Part shown: piece by piece, positions 9,131 to 18,811 of the stretch
Layout of the letters: the number at the start of each line of letters is the position of its first letter
How positions within the stretch are numbered: position 1 is the first letter of the stretch
Source: Thalassovita sp.
GTDB taxonomy: Bacteria; Pseudomonadota; Alphaproteobacteria; Rhodobacterales; Rhodobacteraceae
Length of the DNA stretch: 64,000 nt
NCBI GenBank assembly: GCA_017792425.1
Contig: CP051233.1
Span: 2,080,402-2,144,401, forward strand
Direction: 5' to 3'
Notes under the pieces: model-generated
Database searches by the model: none
What the model was told of the DNA's origin: nothing
What the model saw: the letters and a program-made list of their open reading frames with translations, nothing else
Translations under genes and position numbers: made by a program

Positions 9131-10648
9131 TCACGAACGCCACACATCGCTGGTCAAAAGCGCGATGATTGCCAACAGTTCCAGCCGTCCCAGGATCATA
9201 CCGGCGCAAAACACCAGCTTGGCGGCATCGCCCAGATCGGTCAGGCTGATAGCCTGTTCCGGCGCCAGCACGACTAGCGGACCCGTGGTGGACAGCGCAG
9301 ACACCGACAGCACGATCGCGTTTTCAAAGCTGAGGCCAAGACCGGAAAACGCAACCGTAAACCCGGACAGGGTCAGCGCGAACAGCATGAAGAAGATCCA
9401 AGAGATATAAGCCCCCTGCTTGCGGATTTTGCGCGACACGCCGCCAGAGCGCCCGACAGAGGACGGATGCACCATGCGTTCCAGTTCGCGCATTCCACTA
9501 AGGTACAGTGCCCAGATGCGCAGTAGCTTTACCCCGCCCGCGGTGGTGGCCACCCCGCCCCCGACGATTGCCAACCCCAGCAGAATCAACCCCGGCGACC
9601 CCAGACCGGACCAAAGCTGCGCGGTATCCCAATCCGCGCTGTAGAACCCGGTGGTGGTCAGAAAAGAGAGGGTGGTAAAGACCCCGCCCCAAAGTGCGCG
9701 CAGGGCCTCGATCACGCCGCTGCCGGTCTGCGCGCCATCATAAAATCCGACCCAGTGGCGCAAAAGCAGCAAAAGGGGAACCGCCAGCACAATCGCCAGA
9801 CCCAGCCGAAATTCCGAATCCTGAAACACGTTGCGCCGCGCAGTCGTCACCGTATCGCCGGAAAAGCTGAGGCGCGACAAGGCGAACAGCATGAACAGCG
9901 CCAGAACGGCCTCTCCGGCCAGCCCGGATTGCGCATTTTGCGCGCCGCCAATGGGGGAAATGCCACTGGTCGCCATTACCGACATCGCATGGCAAAGCGA
10001 AACCAGGGGCCCGTCGCCGCCAATCACCAGCATGATCCAAAGCGCAAGCGTCAGCCCGGCATAGACCGGAAACAGCAGCGCTGCGACGCGCAGAATGCGT
10101 TTCTGCGGATCTGCCCGCCCCAGCCCCAGATCTTGCCCGTCGGAATGACCGGGTTCGGTGGACCCGGTCACCTCGAACCCGCCCAGATTCAGCGGGGCCA
10201 GGATCGCCGCTGCCGAAATCCACATCACCAGCCCCCCCATCCATCCGACCTGCGCCCGCCACAGATGCTGGGTATCGGTCAGGCGCTGCGGATCGAACAG
10301 GGTTGCGCCGGTGGTGGTCAGGCTGGACACCATTTCAACATAGGCATTGAGAAACGTGGTGGTGCGGACGGCCTCGAAGAACGGAACGGCCAGCATCACC
10401 GGCAAAAACGTGAAACAGCCGAACAGCGCCAGCAGGTTCCCCATGTCCCCACGCTTCCGCTGCCGCGCGGATTGCGCAAGCGCGATCAATCCAACGATCA
10501 ACAGGAACAGCGTGCCGGAATAGAAGAACGCGCGCGCCTCGGTATGGCTTTCCAGGACCAGCGCGTGGGCGGCGGGGACGTACATGGACAGCGCGCCGAT
10601 TCCTGTCAGCAGCAGGAACAGCGGCAGGTTTTTCAGGCTCGTCCACAT
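9131..10648 (-). CDS. trkH: Trk-type potassium uptake protein TrkH
   Basis: A 505-residue integral membrane subunit of the Trk potassium channel/transporter. Pore-loop-like segments such as SLTTTGATLF, VMATSGISPI, FLTTTGFYS and SALSTTGP mark the four selectivity-filter repeats. It starts three bases after the trkA stop, so TrkA (gating ring) and TrkH (pore) are produced from one transcript. The position between trkA and hfq is a typical Rhodobacteraceae arrangement. Identification is firm. Confidence 0.95.
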   Translation of the reverse strand: MWTSLKNLPLFLLLTGIGALSMYVPAAHALVLESHTEARAFFYSGTLFLLIVGLIALAQSARQRKRGDMGNLLALFGCFTFLPVMLAVPFFEAVRTTTFLNAYVEMVSSLTTTGATLFDPQRLTDTQHLWRAQVGWMGGLVMWISAAAILAPLNLGGFEVTGSTEPGHSDGQDLGLGRADPQKRILRVAALLFPVYAGLTLALWIMLVIGGDGPLVSLCHAMSVMATSGISPIGGAQNAQSGLAGEAVLALFMLFALSRLSFSGDTVTTARRNVFQDSEFRLGLAIVLAVPLLLLLRHWVGFYDGAQTGSGVIEALRALWGGVFTTLSFLTTTGFYSADWDTAQLWSGLGSPGLILLGLAIVGGGVATTAGGVKLLRIWALYLSGMRELERMVHPSSVGRSGGVSRKIRKQGAYISWIFFMLFALTLSGFTVAFSGLGLSFENAIVLSVSALSTTGPLVVLAPEQAISLTDLGDAAKLVFCAGMILGRLELLAIIALLTSDVWRS

Positions 10649-10651
10649 GGA

Positions 10652-12028
10652 TCAGAAGAAATCGATCGAAACTTGCAGCAGGCGTTCCACCTCGGGGACG
10701 TCCTTGGCCATAGAGAAGATGACGATCACGTCGCCTTCATCCACGCGGGTATCGCTTTGCAGCTTGATCACCTTGTCACCCTTCAACACCCCTCCGACAA
10801 GCACGCCTTCGGGAAATCCGATATCCCGAATGCGCTGCCCCGAAATAGGCGAGGTGGACAGCACTTCGGCCTCGATCATCTCGGCCTCGGCGTCGCCGAT
10901 GGAATAGACCCCGCGCACCCGGCCGTGGCGGATGTGGCGCAGGATTGAGGACACCGTTGTGGCGCGCGGGTTGATGTAGGCGTCAATCCCCAGCGGCGCC
11001 ATCATCGGCGTCAGCGTTGGATCGTTGATCAGGGCGATCGCCATCGGGCAACCTTCGGTCTTGGCGCGGACCGCGGCCAGCATGTTCGTCTTGTCGTCGT
11101 CGGTCACGCACAGCACAGCATCGGCGCGGCTGATATTCGCCTCGGCCAGCAGGGCGTTGTCCAGCCCGTCGCCATTCAGAACGATGGTGCGCTCCAGGGC
11201 ATCCGCCGCACGTTCCGCCTGCGGCCTGCTGCGTTCAACCACCTTGGCGCGGATCCGGTCCACGCTTTCTTCCAGCGCCTTGGCGACCGCCAGACCGACG
11301 TTGCCGCCGCCAATGATCACCACGCGTTCTTGTTTCTTGGCGGTCTTGCCGAACACCTCTAGCGTGCGGGGGACATCTTCGTTCACCACGAACAGATAGC
11401 AGTCATCCCCCGGAAACAGTTGATCCCCGGCATAGGGGGCGAACAGCGACCCTTCGCGGCGCACCCCCACCACGACGACGCGCAGGGTTGAAAACAGTTC
11501 GTTCAACTGGCGCAGCGGCGTGTTCACCACCGGGCAATCATCCTCGATCGTGATGCCCAGCAGCAGCGCCTTGCCCCCCAGGAAACGTTCGGTATCAAAG
11601 GCAGAAGGCGAGGACAGCCGCCGCAGCGCGGCCTCGGCCACCTCGCGTTCCGGGCTGATCACCACGTCAATCGGCAGGTGGTCCCGGCGGTACAGACCAG
11701 AGTTGATAGCGTTCAGATAACTTTGACTGCGCAGGCGCGCGATCTTGCGGGGGATCGAGAAAACCGAGTGGGCGATCTGGCAGGTGACCATGTTCACCTC
11801 GTCCGAGTAAGTGGCGGCGATGATCATGTCCGCATCGCGCGCGCCTGCCCGTTCCAACACATCGGGATAAGAGGCAAAACCGGAAATCCCCTGCACGTCC
11901 AGCGTATCCGTGGCCCGGCGCACCAGATCGGGGTTGTTATCCACCACGGTGACGTCATTGCGTTCCCCGGACAGGTGGCGTGCGATCTGCCAACCAACCT
12001 GGCCAGCCCCGCAGATGATGACCTTCAT
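10652..12028 (-). CDS. trkA: Trk system potassium transporter regulatory subunit TrkA
   Basis: A 458-residue cytoplasmic NAD(H)/nucleotide-binding gating subunit. It contains two tandem RCK units: GAGQVGWQIARHL near the N-terminus, and GGGNVGLAVAKAL near residue 240, each with a following RCK_C domain (for example RDIGFPEGVLVGGVLKGDK near the end). It is joined to trkH by a 3-bp gap. Upstream, 111 bp separate it from a divergently oriented lipoprotein gene, and a promoter for trkAH may lie there, uncoupling it from ntrX, which is on the far side of that insertion. Confidence 0.96.
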   Translation of the reverse strand: MKVIICGAGQVGWQIARHLSGERNDVTVVDNNPDLVRRATDTLDVQGISGFASYPDVLERAGARDADMIIAATYSDEVNMVTCQIAHSVFSIPRKIARLRSQSYLNAINSGLYRRDHLPIDVVISPEREVAEAALRRLSSPSAFDTERFLGGKALLLGITIEDDCPVVNTPLRQLNELFSTLRVVVVGVRREGSLFAPYAGDQLFPGDDCYLFVVNEDVPRTLEVFGKTAKKQERVVIIGGGNVGLAVAKALEESVDRIRAKVVERSRPQAERAADALERTIVLNGDGLDNALLAEANISRADAVLCVTDDDKTNMLAAVRAKTEGCPMAIALINDPTLTPMMAPLGIDAYINPRATTVSSILRHIRHGRVRGVYSIGDAEAEMIEAEVLSTSPISGQRIRDIGFPEGVLVGGVLKGDKVIKLQSDTRVDEGDVIVIFSMAKDVPEVERLLQVSIDFF

Positions 12029-12139
12029 CGCAAAGATCCCCTTTCGTCAGGGGGTTTGATTGCCACGCGTCCCATGCACGGTCAATTGATTTGTAATCTT
12101 GGCGCGGGCAAGCTTTGATTTCAATGAAAGGAGGGTCAA

Positions 12140-12589
12140 ATGCGCCACAGCCTTCTGATTACATCCGCCATCTTGTTTCTTGCGGGCTGCGTTCCCGTAG
12201 ATGTTTACCATAAAGCCGGAGGCAGCCTGCACCGGTTGCAGAATGACGAAACCGATTGCAAGGTCAGTGCCTTGCAACAAGTGCCTGTGAACAGGATGAC
12301 CCGGATCACCCCGATCCGCCTGATCCCGCAACAGCATTGCGAACGCCGCGGAGACTGCCGGATCGTCTATATCGAGGTCGGCGGAAATGTCGAAACCTAT
12401 GACGCCAACCTGCCCCTGCGCCAACGGGTAGAAGCGCAGTGCATGGCCCGCAAGGGATATGAGCGCGTTGAACTGCCGGTCTGCACGGAAAAAGCACCCG
12501 CCACCCTGCCCGGCACCATGCCCCCGCTGGCCGAGAAAGCCTGCGCTGTCCGCACCAAGACCGGTTACCGGGCGGTCAACCCCGGTTAA
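12140..12589 (+). CDS. Small predicted lipoprotein of unknown function
   Basis: A 149-residue protein with a lipoprotein signal: hydrophobic residues 4-15 and lipobox LAGC with Cys17 as the expected lipidation site. The mature part has six further cysteines (for example HCERRGDC and the C-terminal PVCTE and KACAV segments), suggesting disulfides in the periplasm. A GGAGG ribosome site precedes ATG 12140. It interrupts the minus-strand ntr-trk cluster, and its stop overlaps the ntrX stop by four bases. I do not recognise a domain. Confidence 0.75.
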   Translation: MRHSLLITSAILFLAGCVPVDVYHKAGGSLHRLQNDETDCKVSALQQVPVNRMTRITPIRLIPQQHCERRGDCRIVYIEVGGNVETYDANLPLRQRVEAQCMARKGYERVELPVCTEKAPATLPGTMPPLAEKACAVRTKTGYRAVNPG

Positions 12590-13992
12590 TCCTCGGCGTC
12601 CTCGTCCAAATGGGCGACGCGGGCGCCGGCCTTGTTCGTGGTTACGACGCTCAGAGATTTCAGCTTGCGGTGCAGTGCGCTGCGTTCCATGCCCACGAAA
12701 TTGGCCGTGCGGCTGATGTTGCCACCAAACCGGTTGATCTGGGTCAGCAAGTATTCCCGTTCGAACACTTCACGGGCTTCACGCAACGGCAAGGTCGCCA
12801 GCGCCCCGGTCAAGACCACCCGCCCATCGTCGCCGCCAGTGTCGCCATCCTGTGGCAGCTCGCGTGCTTGTATCGCGCCGTTGCCCTCTCCTAGGATCAG
12901 CACGCGTTCTATCAGGTTGCGCAGTTGGCGCACGTTTCCGGGCCAGATCATCGTTTGCATCATCGCCACGGCATCTTCGGACAATTCCCGCAAAGGCAGC
13001 CCCTGCGTGCGATTGAACATGGCGATGAAGTGTTGCGCCAGTTCGGGAATATCCTCGCGGCGGTCCTCCAGCGAGGGCACGGCGATCGGCACCACGTTCA
13101 GGCGGTGGTACAACTCCTGCCGGAACGTGCCTGCATCGATCTCGGCCTCAAGGTTCCGATTGGTCGAGGAGATCACCCGCAAGTCCACCCGCACCTTGTC
13201 CGCCCCGCCGACCCGGGTGAATTGCTGATCCACGAGGACACGCAAGATCTTGGACTGGGTTCCCAGCGGCATATCGGCAACCTCGTCGAAAAAGACGACG
13301 CCACCATGCGCCTGTTCCAGCAAACCGGGTTCCAGCCCGCGTTCGCTGCTTTCGCGGCCAAACAGCACTTCTTCGACCCGGTCGGGTTCGATGGTGGCGC
13401 AGCTGACGGTGACAAACGGCCCGGAGGCGCGGTTGGATTTTGCGTGGATAAAGCGCGCGGCGATTTCCTTGCCTGCCCCGGCGGGGCCAGTCAGCATCAC
13501 GCGGCCATTGGATTTCGTCACCTTTTCCAATTGCGAGACCAGCGCCCGGAATGCCCCTGAACTGCCGATCATCTCGGCCGAGGTGACGTCCTTGCGCCGT
13601 AGCTCCTGATTTTCGCGGCGCAAGCGCGAGGTTTCCATCGCGCGTCGGATCACCACCAGTAACTGGTCAATGTTGAACGGCTTTTCAATGAAATCATAGG
13701 CACCCTGCTTGATGGCCGCCACGGCAATTTCAATGTTGCCGTGACCAGAGATGATGACCACCGGCACATCCGGGTTGTCGCGGCGCACGGTTTTCAGGAT
13801 GTCGATCCCGTCCATCCGGCTGTCTTTCAGCCAGATATCCAGGATGATCAGCGCCGGGGGTTCAGCGTTGATCTCCTTCATCGCATCGTCAGAGTTTCCG
13901 GCCAGGCGCGTGGTATAGCCTTCGTCTTCCAGAATGTCAGAGATCAATTCCCTGATGTCCCGTTCGTCATCCACGATCAAAATGTCACTCAT
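12586..13992 (-). CDS. ntrX: Nitrogen assimilation response regulator NtrX
   Basis: A 468-residue regulator: receiver domain (Asp52 phospho-acceptor, Lys104 in EKPF), AAA+ domain with Walker A GPAGAGKE (169-176) and Walker B VVFFDEVAD (232-240), and a Fis-type helix-turn-helix near the end (FGGNISRTANFVGMERSALHRKL). Where sigma54 activators carry GAFTGA after the LFG motif, this protein reads LFGRESSERGLEPG, so the loop that contacts sigma54 is absent. It acts with NtrY. ATG 13992 lies 7 bp after the ntrY stop; an earlier ATG at 14022 would overlap ntrY. Confidence 0.95.
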   Translation of the reverse strand: MSDILIVDDERDIRELISDILEDEGYTTRLAGNSDDAMKEINAEPPALIILDIWLKDSRMDGIDILKTVRRDNPDVPVVIISGHGNIEIAVAAIKQGAYDFIEKPFNIDQLLVVIRRAMETSRLRRENQELRRKDVTSAEMIGSSGAFRALVSQLEKVTKSNGRVMLTGPAGAGKEIAARFIHAKSNRASGPFVTVSCATIEPDRVEEVLFGRESSERGLEPGLLEQAHGGVVFFDEVADMPLGTQSKILRVLVDQQFTRVGGADKVRVDLRVISSTNRNLEAEIDAGTFRQELYHRLNVVPIAVPSLEDRREDIPELAQHFIAMFNRTQGLPLRELSEDAVAMMQTMIWPGNVRQLRNLIERVLILGEGNGAIQARELPQDGDTGGDDGRVVLTGALATLPLREAREVFEREYLLTQINRFGGNISRTANFVGMERSALHRKLKSLSVVTTNKAGARVAHLDEDAED

Positions 13993-13999
13993 TTTGTCC

Positions 14000-16324
14000 T
14001 CAACACACCTGTTCTTGTTCATTGTCGTCGCCCGAAGGGCGTGGCGTTTCGGCCAGCGGCAGACGGATCACGGCCATCGCGCCTGCGTGGCTGGCTCCGT
14101 CGAAGGCAGGGGCGTCCTCCAGGCTCAACGTCCCGCCGTGTTCTTCGATGATCTTGCGCACGATGGGCAGGCCCAGGCCGGTGCCCTCTGCGCGGGTGGT
14201 CACGTAGGGTTCGAACAGGCGGGCGCGGTCCTCCGGCAACCCGATCCCGTTATCCGCAATGGTGACAACGGCCCATTGCGCCTCTGTGCCGGACTTAACG
14301 TGGATCTGCGGTGAAAACCCGTCTGGCTCACCCTTTTTCTGCAGGGTTTCAATGGCTTCCCCGGCGTTCTTGATCAGGTTTGTCAATGCCTGGTTGATCA
14401 TGGTGGCATCCAGATCAGCCAGCAGGGGATCATCCATCAGGTCGGTTTTGATCCTGACGCCGGGTTGACCGTTCTGCTGCAGCACCACCGCGTCCTGCAC
14501 CAGTTTGGTCAGGCTTTCCTGCCGCCGGTCAGGTTCCGGCATCCTGGCAAACTTGGAAAATTCGTCCACGATGCGTCGCAGATCGTTTGTCTGGCGAATG
14601 ATCACTTCGGTCAGCTGCTCCAAGTTCTCTGCCAAGAGATCATCCAGGTGACGGCCAAACTTGCGCTTGATGCGTTCGGCGCTTAGCTGGATCGGGGTCA
14701 GCGGGTTCTTGATCTCATGGGCGATACGCCGCGCCACGTCGCCCCACGCGGCCATCCGCTGCGCCGCAACCAGGTTGGTCACGTCATCAAAGGCCACCAC
14801 GTAGCCTTCCAGCCTTCCGTCATCGGTGCGCCGTACGGACATACGCACCAGCAGGTTTTCCAGGCGGCCATTGCGGGTGACCTTGATTTCCTCTTGAACC
14901 GCTGATCCCTTTTCAGCGCGCAACCGTTGAAGAAGATCGCCGAACTCCGGCACGGCTACGGCCAGTGCAAGGGATTGCTGTTCGTCGTGCCAGTCCAGCA
15001 GCCGTTCGGCAGAGCGGTTCACGAAGGTCACGCGCCCCTTGGAATCCAGCCCCACCACACCAGAGGTCACGGAACTGAGTACGGAATCGAACAGGCGGCG
15101 ACGGCGTTCGATCTGCCGGGTGTTGTCCAACAGTGTTTCCCGCTGCGCCTTGAGCTGACGGGTCATCTGGTTGAAATACCGGCTGAGCATGGCAATCTCG
15201 TCGTCACCCTCTTCTTCGATCACCTGGGTGTCCAGATCCCCTGCGCCCACCCGCTGCGCCGCACCGGTCAGCCGCCCGACGGGACGTGACAGGCGTTCTG
15301 CAAACCACAGGCCCAGCCAGATCGCCGCAAGGATCAGGATGACCGCAAAACCGAGATAGATCATCCCGAACTCGAACAGTACCCGCCCGCGCTCGCTTTC
15401 CAGTTGCTGGTAAAAGCGGGCGGTTTCCTTGGTGTCGTCCAGCAGGCTCAACAATTCACCGTCCACGTTGCGGCTGACATACAGGAACCTGTCAACGAAG
15501 GCGTTCAGCGGCACCAATGCACGGAACTCGTTGTTGTCCCAGTCCTCGATGATCAGGATGCCACCGGTCAGCGAATCCCTGATCTGATCAGCCGTGGGGC
15601 GTTCGAAATCGAACAGATAGGACCGGTCGCCGCGTGCGCGGATTTCTCCGGTTCCGTCGATCACGAAGGCTTCTCTGAGCCCGCGCTGGATCTGCAACTG
15701 TCCTTGCGACAGCAGTTGGCGCACCTCGGCATCCACCATGAAGGGGGTTGTTCGCCGCGTGGCATCCAGTATGCCCGCCAGCGCCAAAGCATCCTGTCGC
15801 AAATCCCTGCGATGTTCCTCTTCATAGGCTTCGGCGGCGTTCAGCGAACTGCCGACAACCTGCCGGACACGGTCGGAAAACCAGCCCTCCAGCCCGACAT
15901 TCACGGTGAGCGCCGCAAAGATCGCCACGGAAACCGTGGGGATCAGCGCCAGGATAGCAAAGGCGCCGGTTAACCGCAGGTGCAGGCGAGAACCCGCCGA
16001 TTGCGCGCGCCGCGCCGCTACAAGCGCCACGATCCGCTGCAAAACCAGGGCCGCGACCACCAGCACATAGACGAAATCCGCCAGCAGGATCAGCCGCAGG
16101 CTGAGCGAGGACGACCCCTGATCCAGCGGCCCCAGGATCAGGAACGTGGATAGCGCCAGCACCGGTCCCAGCAGCACGAGGGCGAATGTCGCCGTGTTCT
16201 GCACACGCCGCTGCCGCCTAAGACGCTGGAATCGCTGCCAGGTCGATCTGTCTCGTGTCCGGGTTACCACCCGCCACCTCATCCTGATGCGGCCCGCAGG
16301 GGCCATCCGCCAAGTCGGGCCCAT
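14000..16324 (-). CDS. ntrY: Sensor histidine kinase NtrY
   Basis: A 774-residue membrane kinase. It has hydrophobic helices near residues 45-165, a periplasmic sensor region, a further membrane helix, HAMP (LSRPVGRLTGAAQRVGAGDL), PAS, HisKA with phospho-acceptor His536 in HEIKNPL, and an ATPase domain with DNGIGL and GTGLGL boxes. Family knowledge links NtrYX to nitrogen and redox/envelope signals. The start is uncertain: ATG 16324, 16306 and 16282 are all in frame and none has a strong ribosome site. It lies 28 bp downstream of ntrC. Confidence 0.95.
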   Translation of the reverse strand: MGPTWRMAPAGRIRMRWRVVTRTRDRSTWQRFQRLRRQRRVQNTATFALVLLGPVLALSTFLILGPLDQGSSSLSLRLILLADFVYVLVVAALVLQRIVALVAARRAQSAGSRLHLRLTGAFAILALIPTVSVAIFAALTVNVGLEGWFSDRVRQVVGSSLNAAEAYEEEHRRDLRQDALALAGILDATRRTTPFMVDAEVRQLLSQGQLQIQRGLREAFVIDGTGEIRARGDRSYLFDFERPTADQIRDSLTGGILIIEDWDNNEFRALVPLNAFVDRFLYVSRNVDGELLSLLDDTKETARFYQQLESERGRVLFEFGMIYLGFAVILILAAIWLGLWFAERLSRPVGRLTGAAQRVGAGDLDTQVIEEEGDDEIAMLSRYFNQMTRQLKAQRETLLDNTRQIERRRRLFDSVLSSVTSGVVGLDSKGRVTFVNRSAERLLDWHDEQQSLALAVAVPEFGDLLQRLRAEKGSAVQEEIKVTRNGRLENLLVRMSVRRTDDGRLEGYVVAFDDVTNLVAAQRMAAWGDVARRIAHEIKNPLTPIQLSAERIKRKFGRHLDDLLAENLEQLTEVIIRQTNDLRRIVDEFSKFARMPEPDRRQESLTKLVQDAVVLQQNGQPGVRIKTDLMDDPLLADLDATMINQALTNLIKNAGEAIETLQKKGEPDGFSPQIHVKSGTEAQWAVVTIADNGIGLPEDRARLFEPYVTTRAEGTGLGLPIVRKIIEEHGGTLSLEDAPAFDGASHAGAMAVIRLPLAETPRPSGDDNEQEQVC

Positions 16325-16352
16325 TGCAATTGGGCCACTATATGTTGCGGTT

Positions 16353-17723
16353 TTACATCAATTTCCGGCGGCGAGTCACGCGAATATCCAGCTCGGTGAT
16401 TTTCTTGCGCAAAGTATTGCGATTGATGCCCAGAAGGTCGGCGCATTTCGCCTGGTTGCCTCCTGTCGCCTCCAGCGCGATCTCGATCAGCGGCATTTCC
16501 ACCTCTCGCAGGATCCGGCCATACAGGCCCGGCGGCGGCAGCATGTTACCGTGCAAATCGAAATAGCGCCGCAGGTGACGCGCCACAGAGGCTGACAGTT
16601 TCTCGGTATCTCCACCACCCAGCACCGGTTCCATCTCCGGCTGGCTGCCCAGGACGCCCTCAACCTCGGAGCGCGTGATTTCATCGGCACGAGAGGTCAG
16701 TACCAGCCGCTTGACCGCGTTTTCCAACTGCCGCACGTTGCCGGGCCAACTGTAGACGCGCATCATCTCCATCGCGTCCTTGGAGAGGACACGTTTGGGG
16801 GCGCCTTCACGCTCGGCCCGGTTCAGGAAGTGTTCGGCCAACAGCGGGATATCTTCGACCCGTTCGCGCAGGCTGGGTACGTGCAGCGACGCGCCGGAAA
16901 GGCGATAGTACAGATCCTGCCGCATCTTGCCCTTTTCCAGCGCGTTCGACAGGTCCGACTGGCTGGTCGCCATGAACCGTGGGACGTGATCACCGGGGCT
17001 GTCCATCATGCGGACGATCCGCGCCTGGATTTCCGGTTCCACATCGCCGATTTCATCTATCAACAGCGTGCCGCCCTTGACGCGTGCCAGAACCCGAGCA
17101 GGGCCTTCGATATCTTGCAGGTCGGCCACTGTCACCGTCACGAAGGGCAACGTGCGGCGATCGGAAAAATCGTGGATCGCACGGGCGATCAGCGACTTTC
17201 CGGTGCCGGATTCGCCAGAAATCAACACTGGCAGATCGGTGTTCATCACCCGCGCCACCAGCCTGTACAGCGCCTGCATCGCAGGCGTCCGCCCCACCAG
17301 CGGCAGATCATCCGGGCGCTCGTTGTCATCGGCGGGACGCGGGACTGGCGTGGCGCGGCGGCTTTGATCCAGTGCGCGTGCCGTCCGCTTCATCAGGTCG
17401 GGAAGGTCGAACGGTTTCGGCAGATAGTCATATGCCTCGGCCTCGGCGGCCTGGATCGCTGTCATGATCGTGTTCTGGGCCGAAATCACGATCACCGGCA
17501 GACCGGGACGGTCCTGCGCGATCTTTGGCAGCATTTCCAGCCCGTTCCCGTCTGGCATCATCACGTCGCTGATCACAACGTCGCCCTTGCCTTCGGCAAC
17601 CCAGCGCATCAGAGTCGTCAGCGAACTGGTGGCGTGAACCTTGCACCCGGCCCGTGTCAGGGCCTGGGTCAAGACCGTGCGGATCGTGCGATCGTCGTCG
17701 GCGACAAGTACAGTGCCGTCCAT
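16353..17723 (-). CDS. ntrC: Nitrogen regulation response regulator NtrC lacking the sigma54-contact loop
   Basis: A 456-residue regulator with receiver Asp53, Lys103 (LPKPF), an AAA+ domain with Walker A GESGTGKS (170-177) and Walker B GTLLIDEIGD, and a C-terminal Fis helix-turn-helix (GGNQAKCADLLGINRNTL). The GAFTGA loop is missing: the corresponding stretch runs from ARVLARVKGG directly to the Walker B strand. Rhodobacter capsulatus NtrC is known to lack it and to activate the housekeeping RNA polymerase. The start ATG shares a base with the ntrB stop (TGATG). Confidence 0.95.
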   Translation of the reverse strand: MDGTVLVADDDRTIRTVLTQALTRAGCKVHATSSLTTLMRWVAEGKGDVVISDVMMPDGNGLEMLPKIAQDRPGLPVIVISAQNTIMTAIQAAEAEAYDYLPKPFDLPDLMKRTARALDQSRRATPVPRPADDNERPDDLPLVGRTPAMQALYRLVARVMNTDLPVLISGESGTGKSLIARAIHDFSDRRTLPFVTVTVADLQDIEGPARVLARVKGGTLLIDEIGDVEPEIQARIVRMMDSPGDHVPRFMATSQSDLSNALEKGKMRQDLYYRLSGASLHVPSLRERVEDIPLLAEHFLNRAEREGAPKRVLSKDAMEMMRVYSWPGNVRQLENAVKRLVLTSRADEITRSEVEGVLGSQPEMEPVLGGGDTEKLSASVARHLRRYFDLHGNMLPPPGLYGRILREVEMPLIEIALEATGGNQAKCADLLGINRNTLRKKITELDIRVTRRRKLM

Positions 17724-18811
17724 CAGTGGCTCTCCTTCTTCTTGCGCCCGGCCTTTTCCTTGGGCGCCATCGGCAGGGAAATCTTGAAGACTGTCCGGCC
17801 GGGAACGGAATTCACCGCGATCCAGCCGTCATGGTCCGATATGATCTTGCTGACCAGCGCCAACCCCAGCCCCGTACCGTTTTCACGGCCGGAGACGAAG
17901 GGGTCGAAGATATCACCCTTGATATCCTCGGGCAGACCGGGGCCATCGTCGATCACCTCTATCTGCAGGGGCAGCGCCTGACCGGTGCCATCGCTGCGGC
18001 GCAGACGGAAGCTGTGTTCATAGAAGGTGTGCAGCCGGATCGTTCCCCCGGCCCGATCTGCGGCCTCGGACGCATTCTTGACCAGGTTCAGGATGACCTG
18101 CAGCAGTTGATCCGGATCGCCATAGGCCATCGGAAGCGACGGATCGTAATCCTCGATGATCTTCATATGCGCGCCGAAGCCCAGTAGCGCGGACCGCCGC
18201 GCGCGGTCCAGAACATCATGCACGTTCACCGGCTTGCGTTCCGGGGCGGTCAGGTTGCCAAACTGTTCGACCTGTTCCAGCAGTTTCACGATCCGCCGAC
18301 TTTCAGCGACGATCAGATCGGTCAGTTCCTGATCCTCGGGCGACAGGTTCATGGACAGCAGCTGCGCGGCCCCCGTGATCCCCGCCAGCGGGTTCTTGAT
18401 CTCGTGGGCCAGCATTTCCGCCATGCCGATTGCCGATTTCGCAGCGGATTTCACCGAATGGCTTTGGGTCATGCGCCCGGCCAGTTCCCGCGGCGAGATC
18501 AGGAACAGCATGTAGCCCGGCATACCCTGCATAGGGGCGATCTGCAGGTTGCAGTGCAGCGGCGCACGTTCCCCGGTGCCCACGTCCACGTCATTGACGA
18601 ACAGGGGCGTGTTGCTGGTGCGGGCGCGCAGGAATGCTTCCTCCAGCGGCGCGTCGATCATGATCCGGTCCCAGACCGGCTGTCCCTTGATGGACTTGGC
18701 CGAGGAGTTCAAGAACCCTTCGGCGGCAGGGTTGATATCCTCGATATTGTCGTGCGGGTCCACCAGAACCCCCGGAACGGGCAATGACGACCAAACCGAA
18801 TTGCTTTCCAT
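17723..18811 (-). CDS. ntrB: Nitrogen regulation sensor kinase NtrB
   Basis: A 362-residue soluble kinase/phosphatase that controls NtrC phosphorylation under PII signals. An N-terminal PAS domain (about 10-115) is followed by HisKA with His136 in LAHEIKNPLAG, then an ATPase domain with DDGPGLP and GTGLGLAL. There is no membrane helix. ATG 18811 is chosen because it overlaps the dusB stop by one base; the longer open frame upstream lies entirely within dusB. The C-terminus is strongly basic (KEKAGRKKKES). Confidence 0.95.
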   Translation of the reverse strand: MESNSVWSSLPVPGVLVDPHDNIEDINPAAEGFLNSSAKSIKGQPVWDRIMIDAPLEEAFLRARTSNTPLFVNDVDVGTGERAPLHCNLQIAPMQGMPGYMLFLISPRELAGRMTQSHSVKSAAKSAIGMAEMLAHEIKNPLAGITGAAQLLSMNLSPEDQELTDLIVAESRRIVKLLEQVEQFGNLTAPERKPVNVHDVLDRARRSALLGFGAHMKIIEDYDPSLPMAYGDPDQLLQVILNLVKNASEAADRAGGTIRLHTFYEHSFRLRRSDGTGQALPLQIEVIDDGPGLPEDIKGDIFDPFVSGRENGTGLGLALVSKIISDHDGWIAVNSVPGRTVFKISLPMAPKEKAGRKKKESH

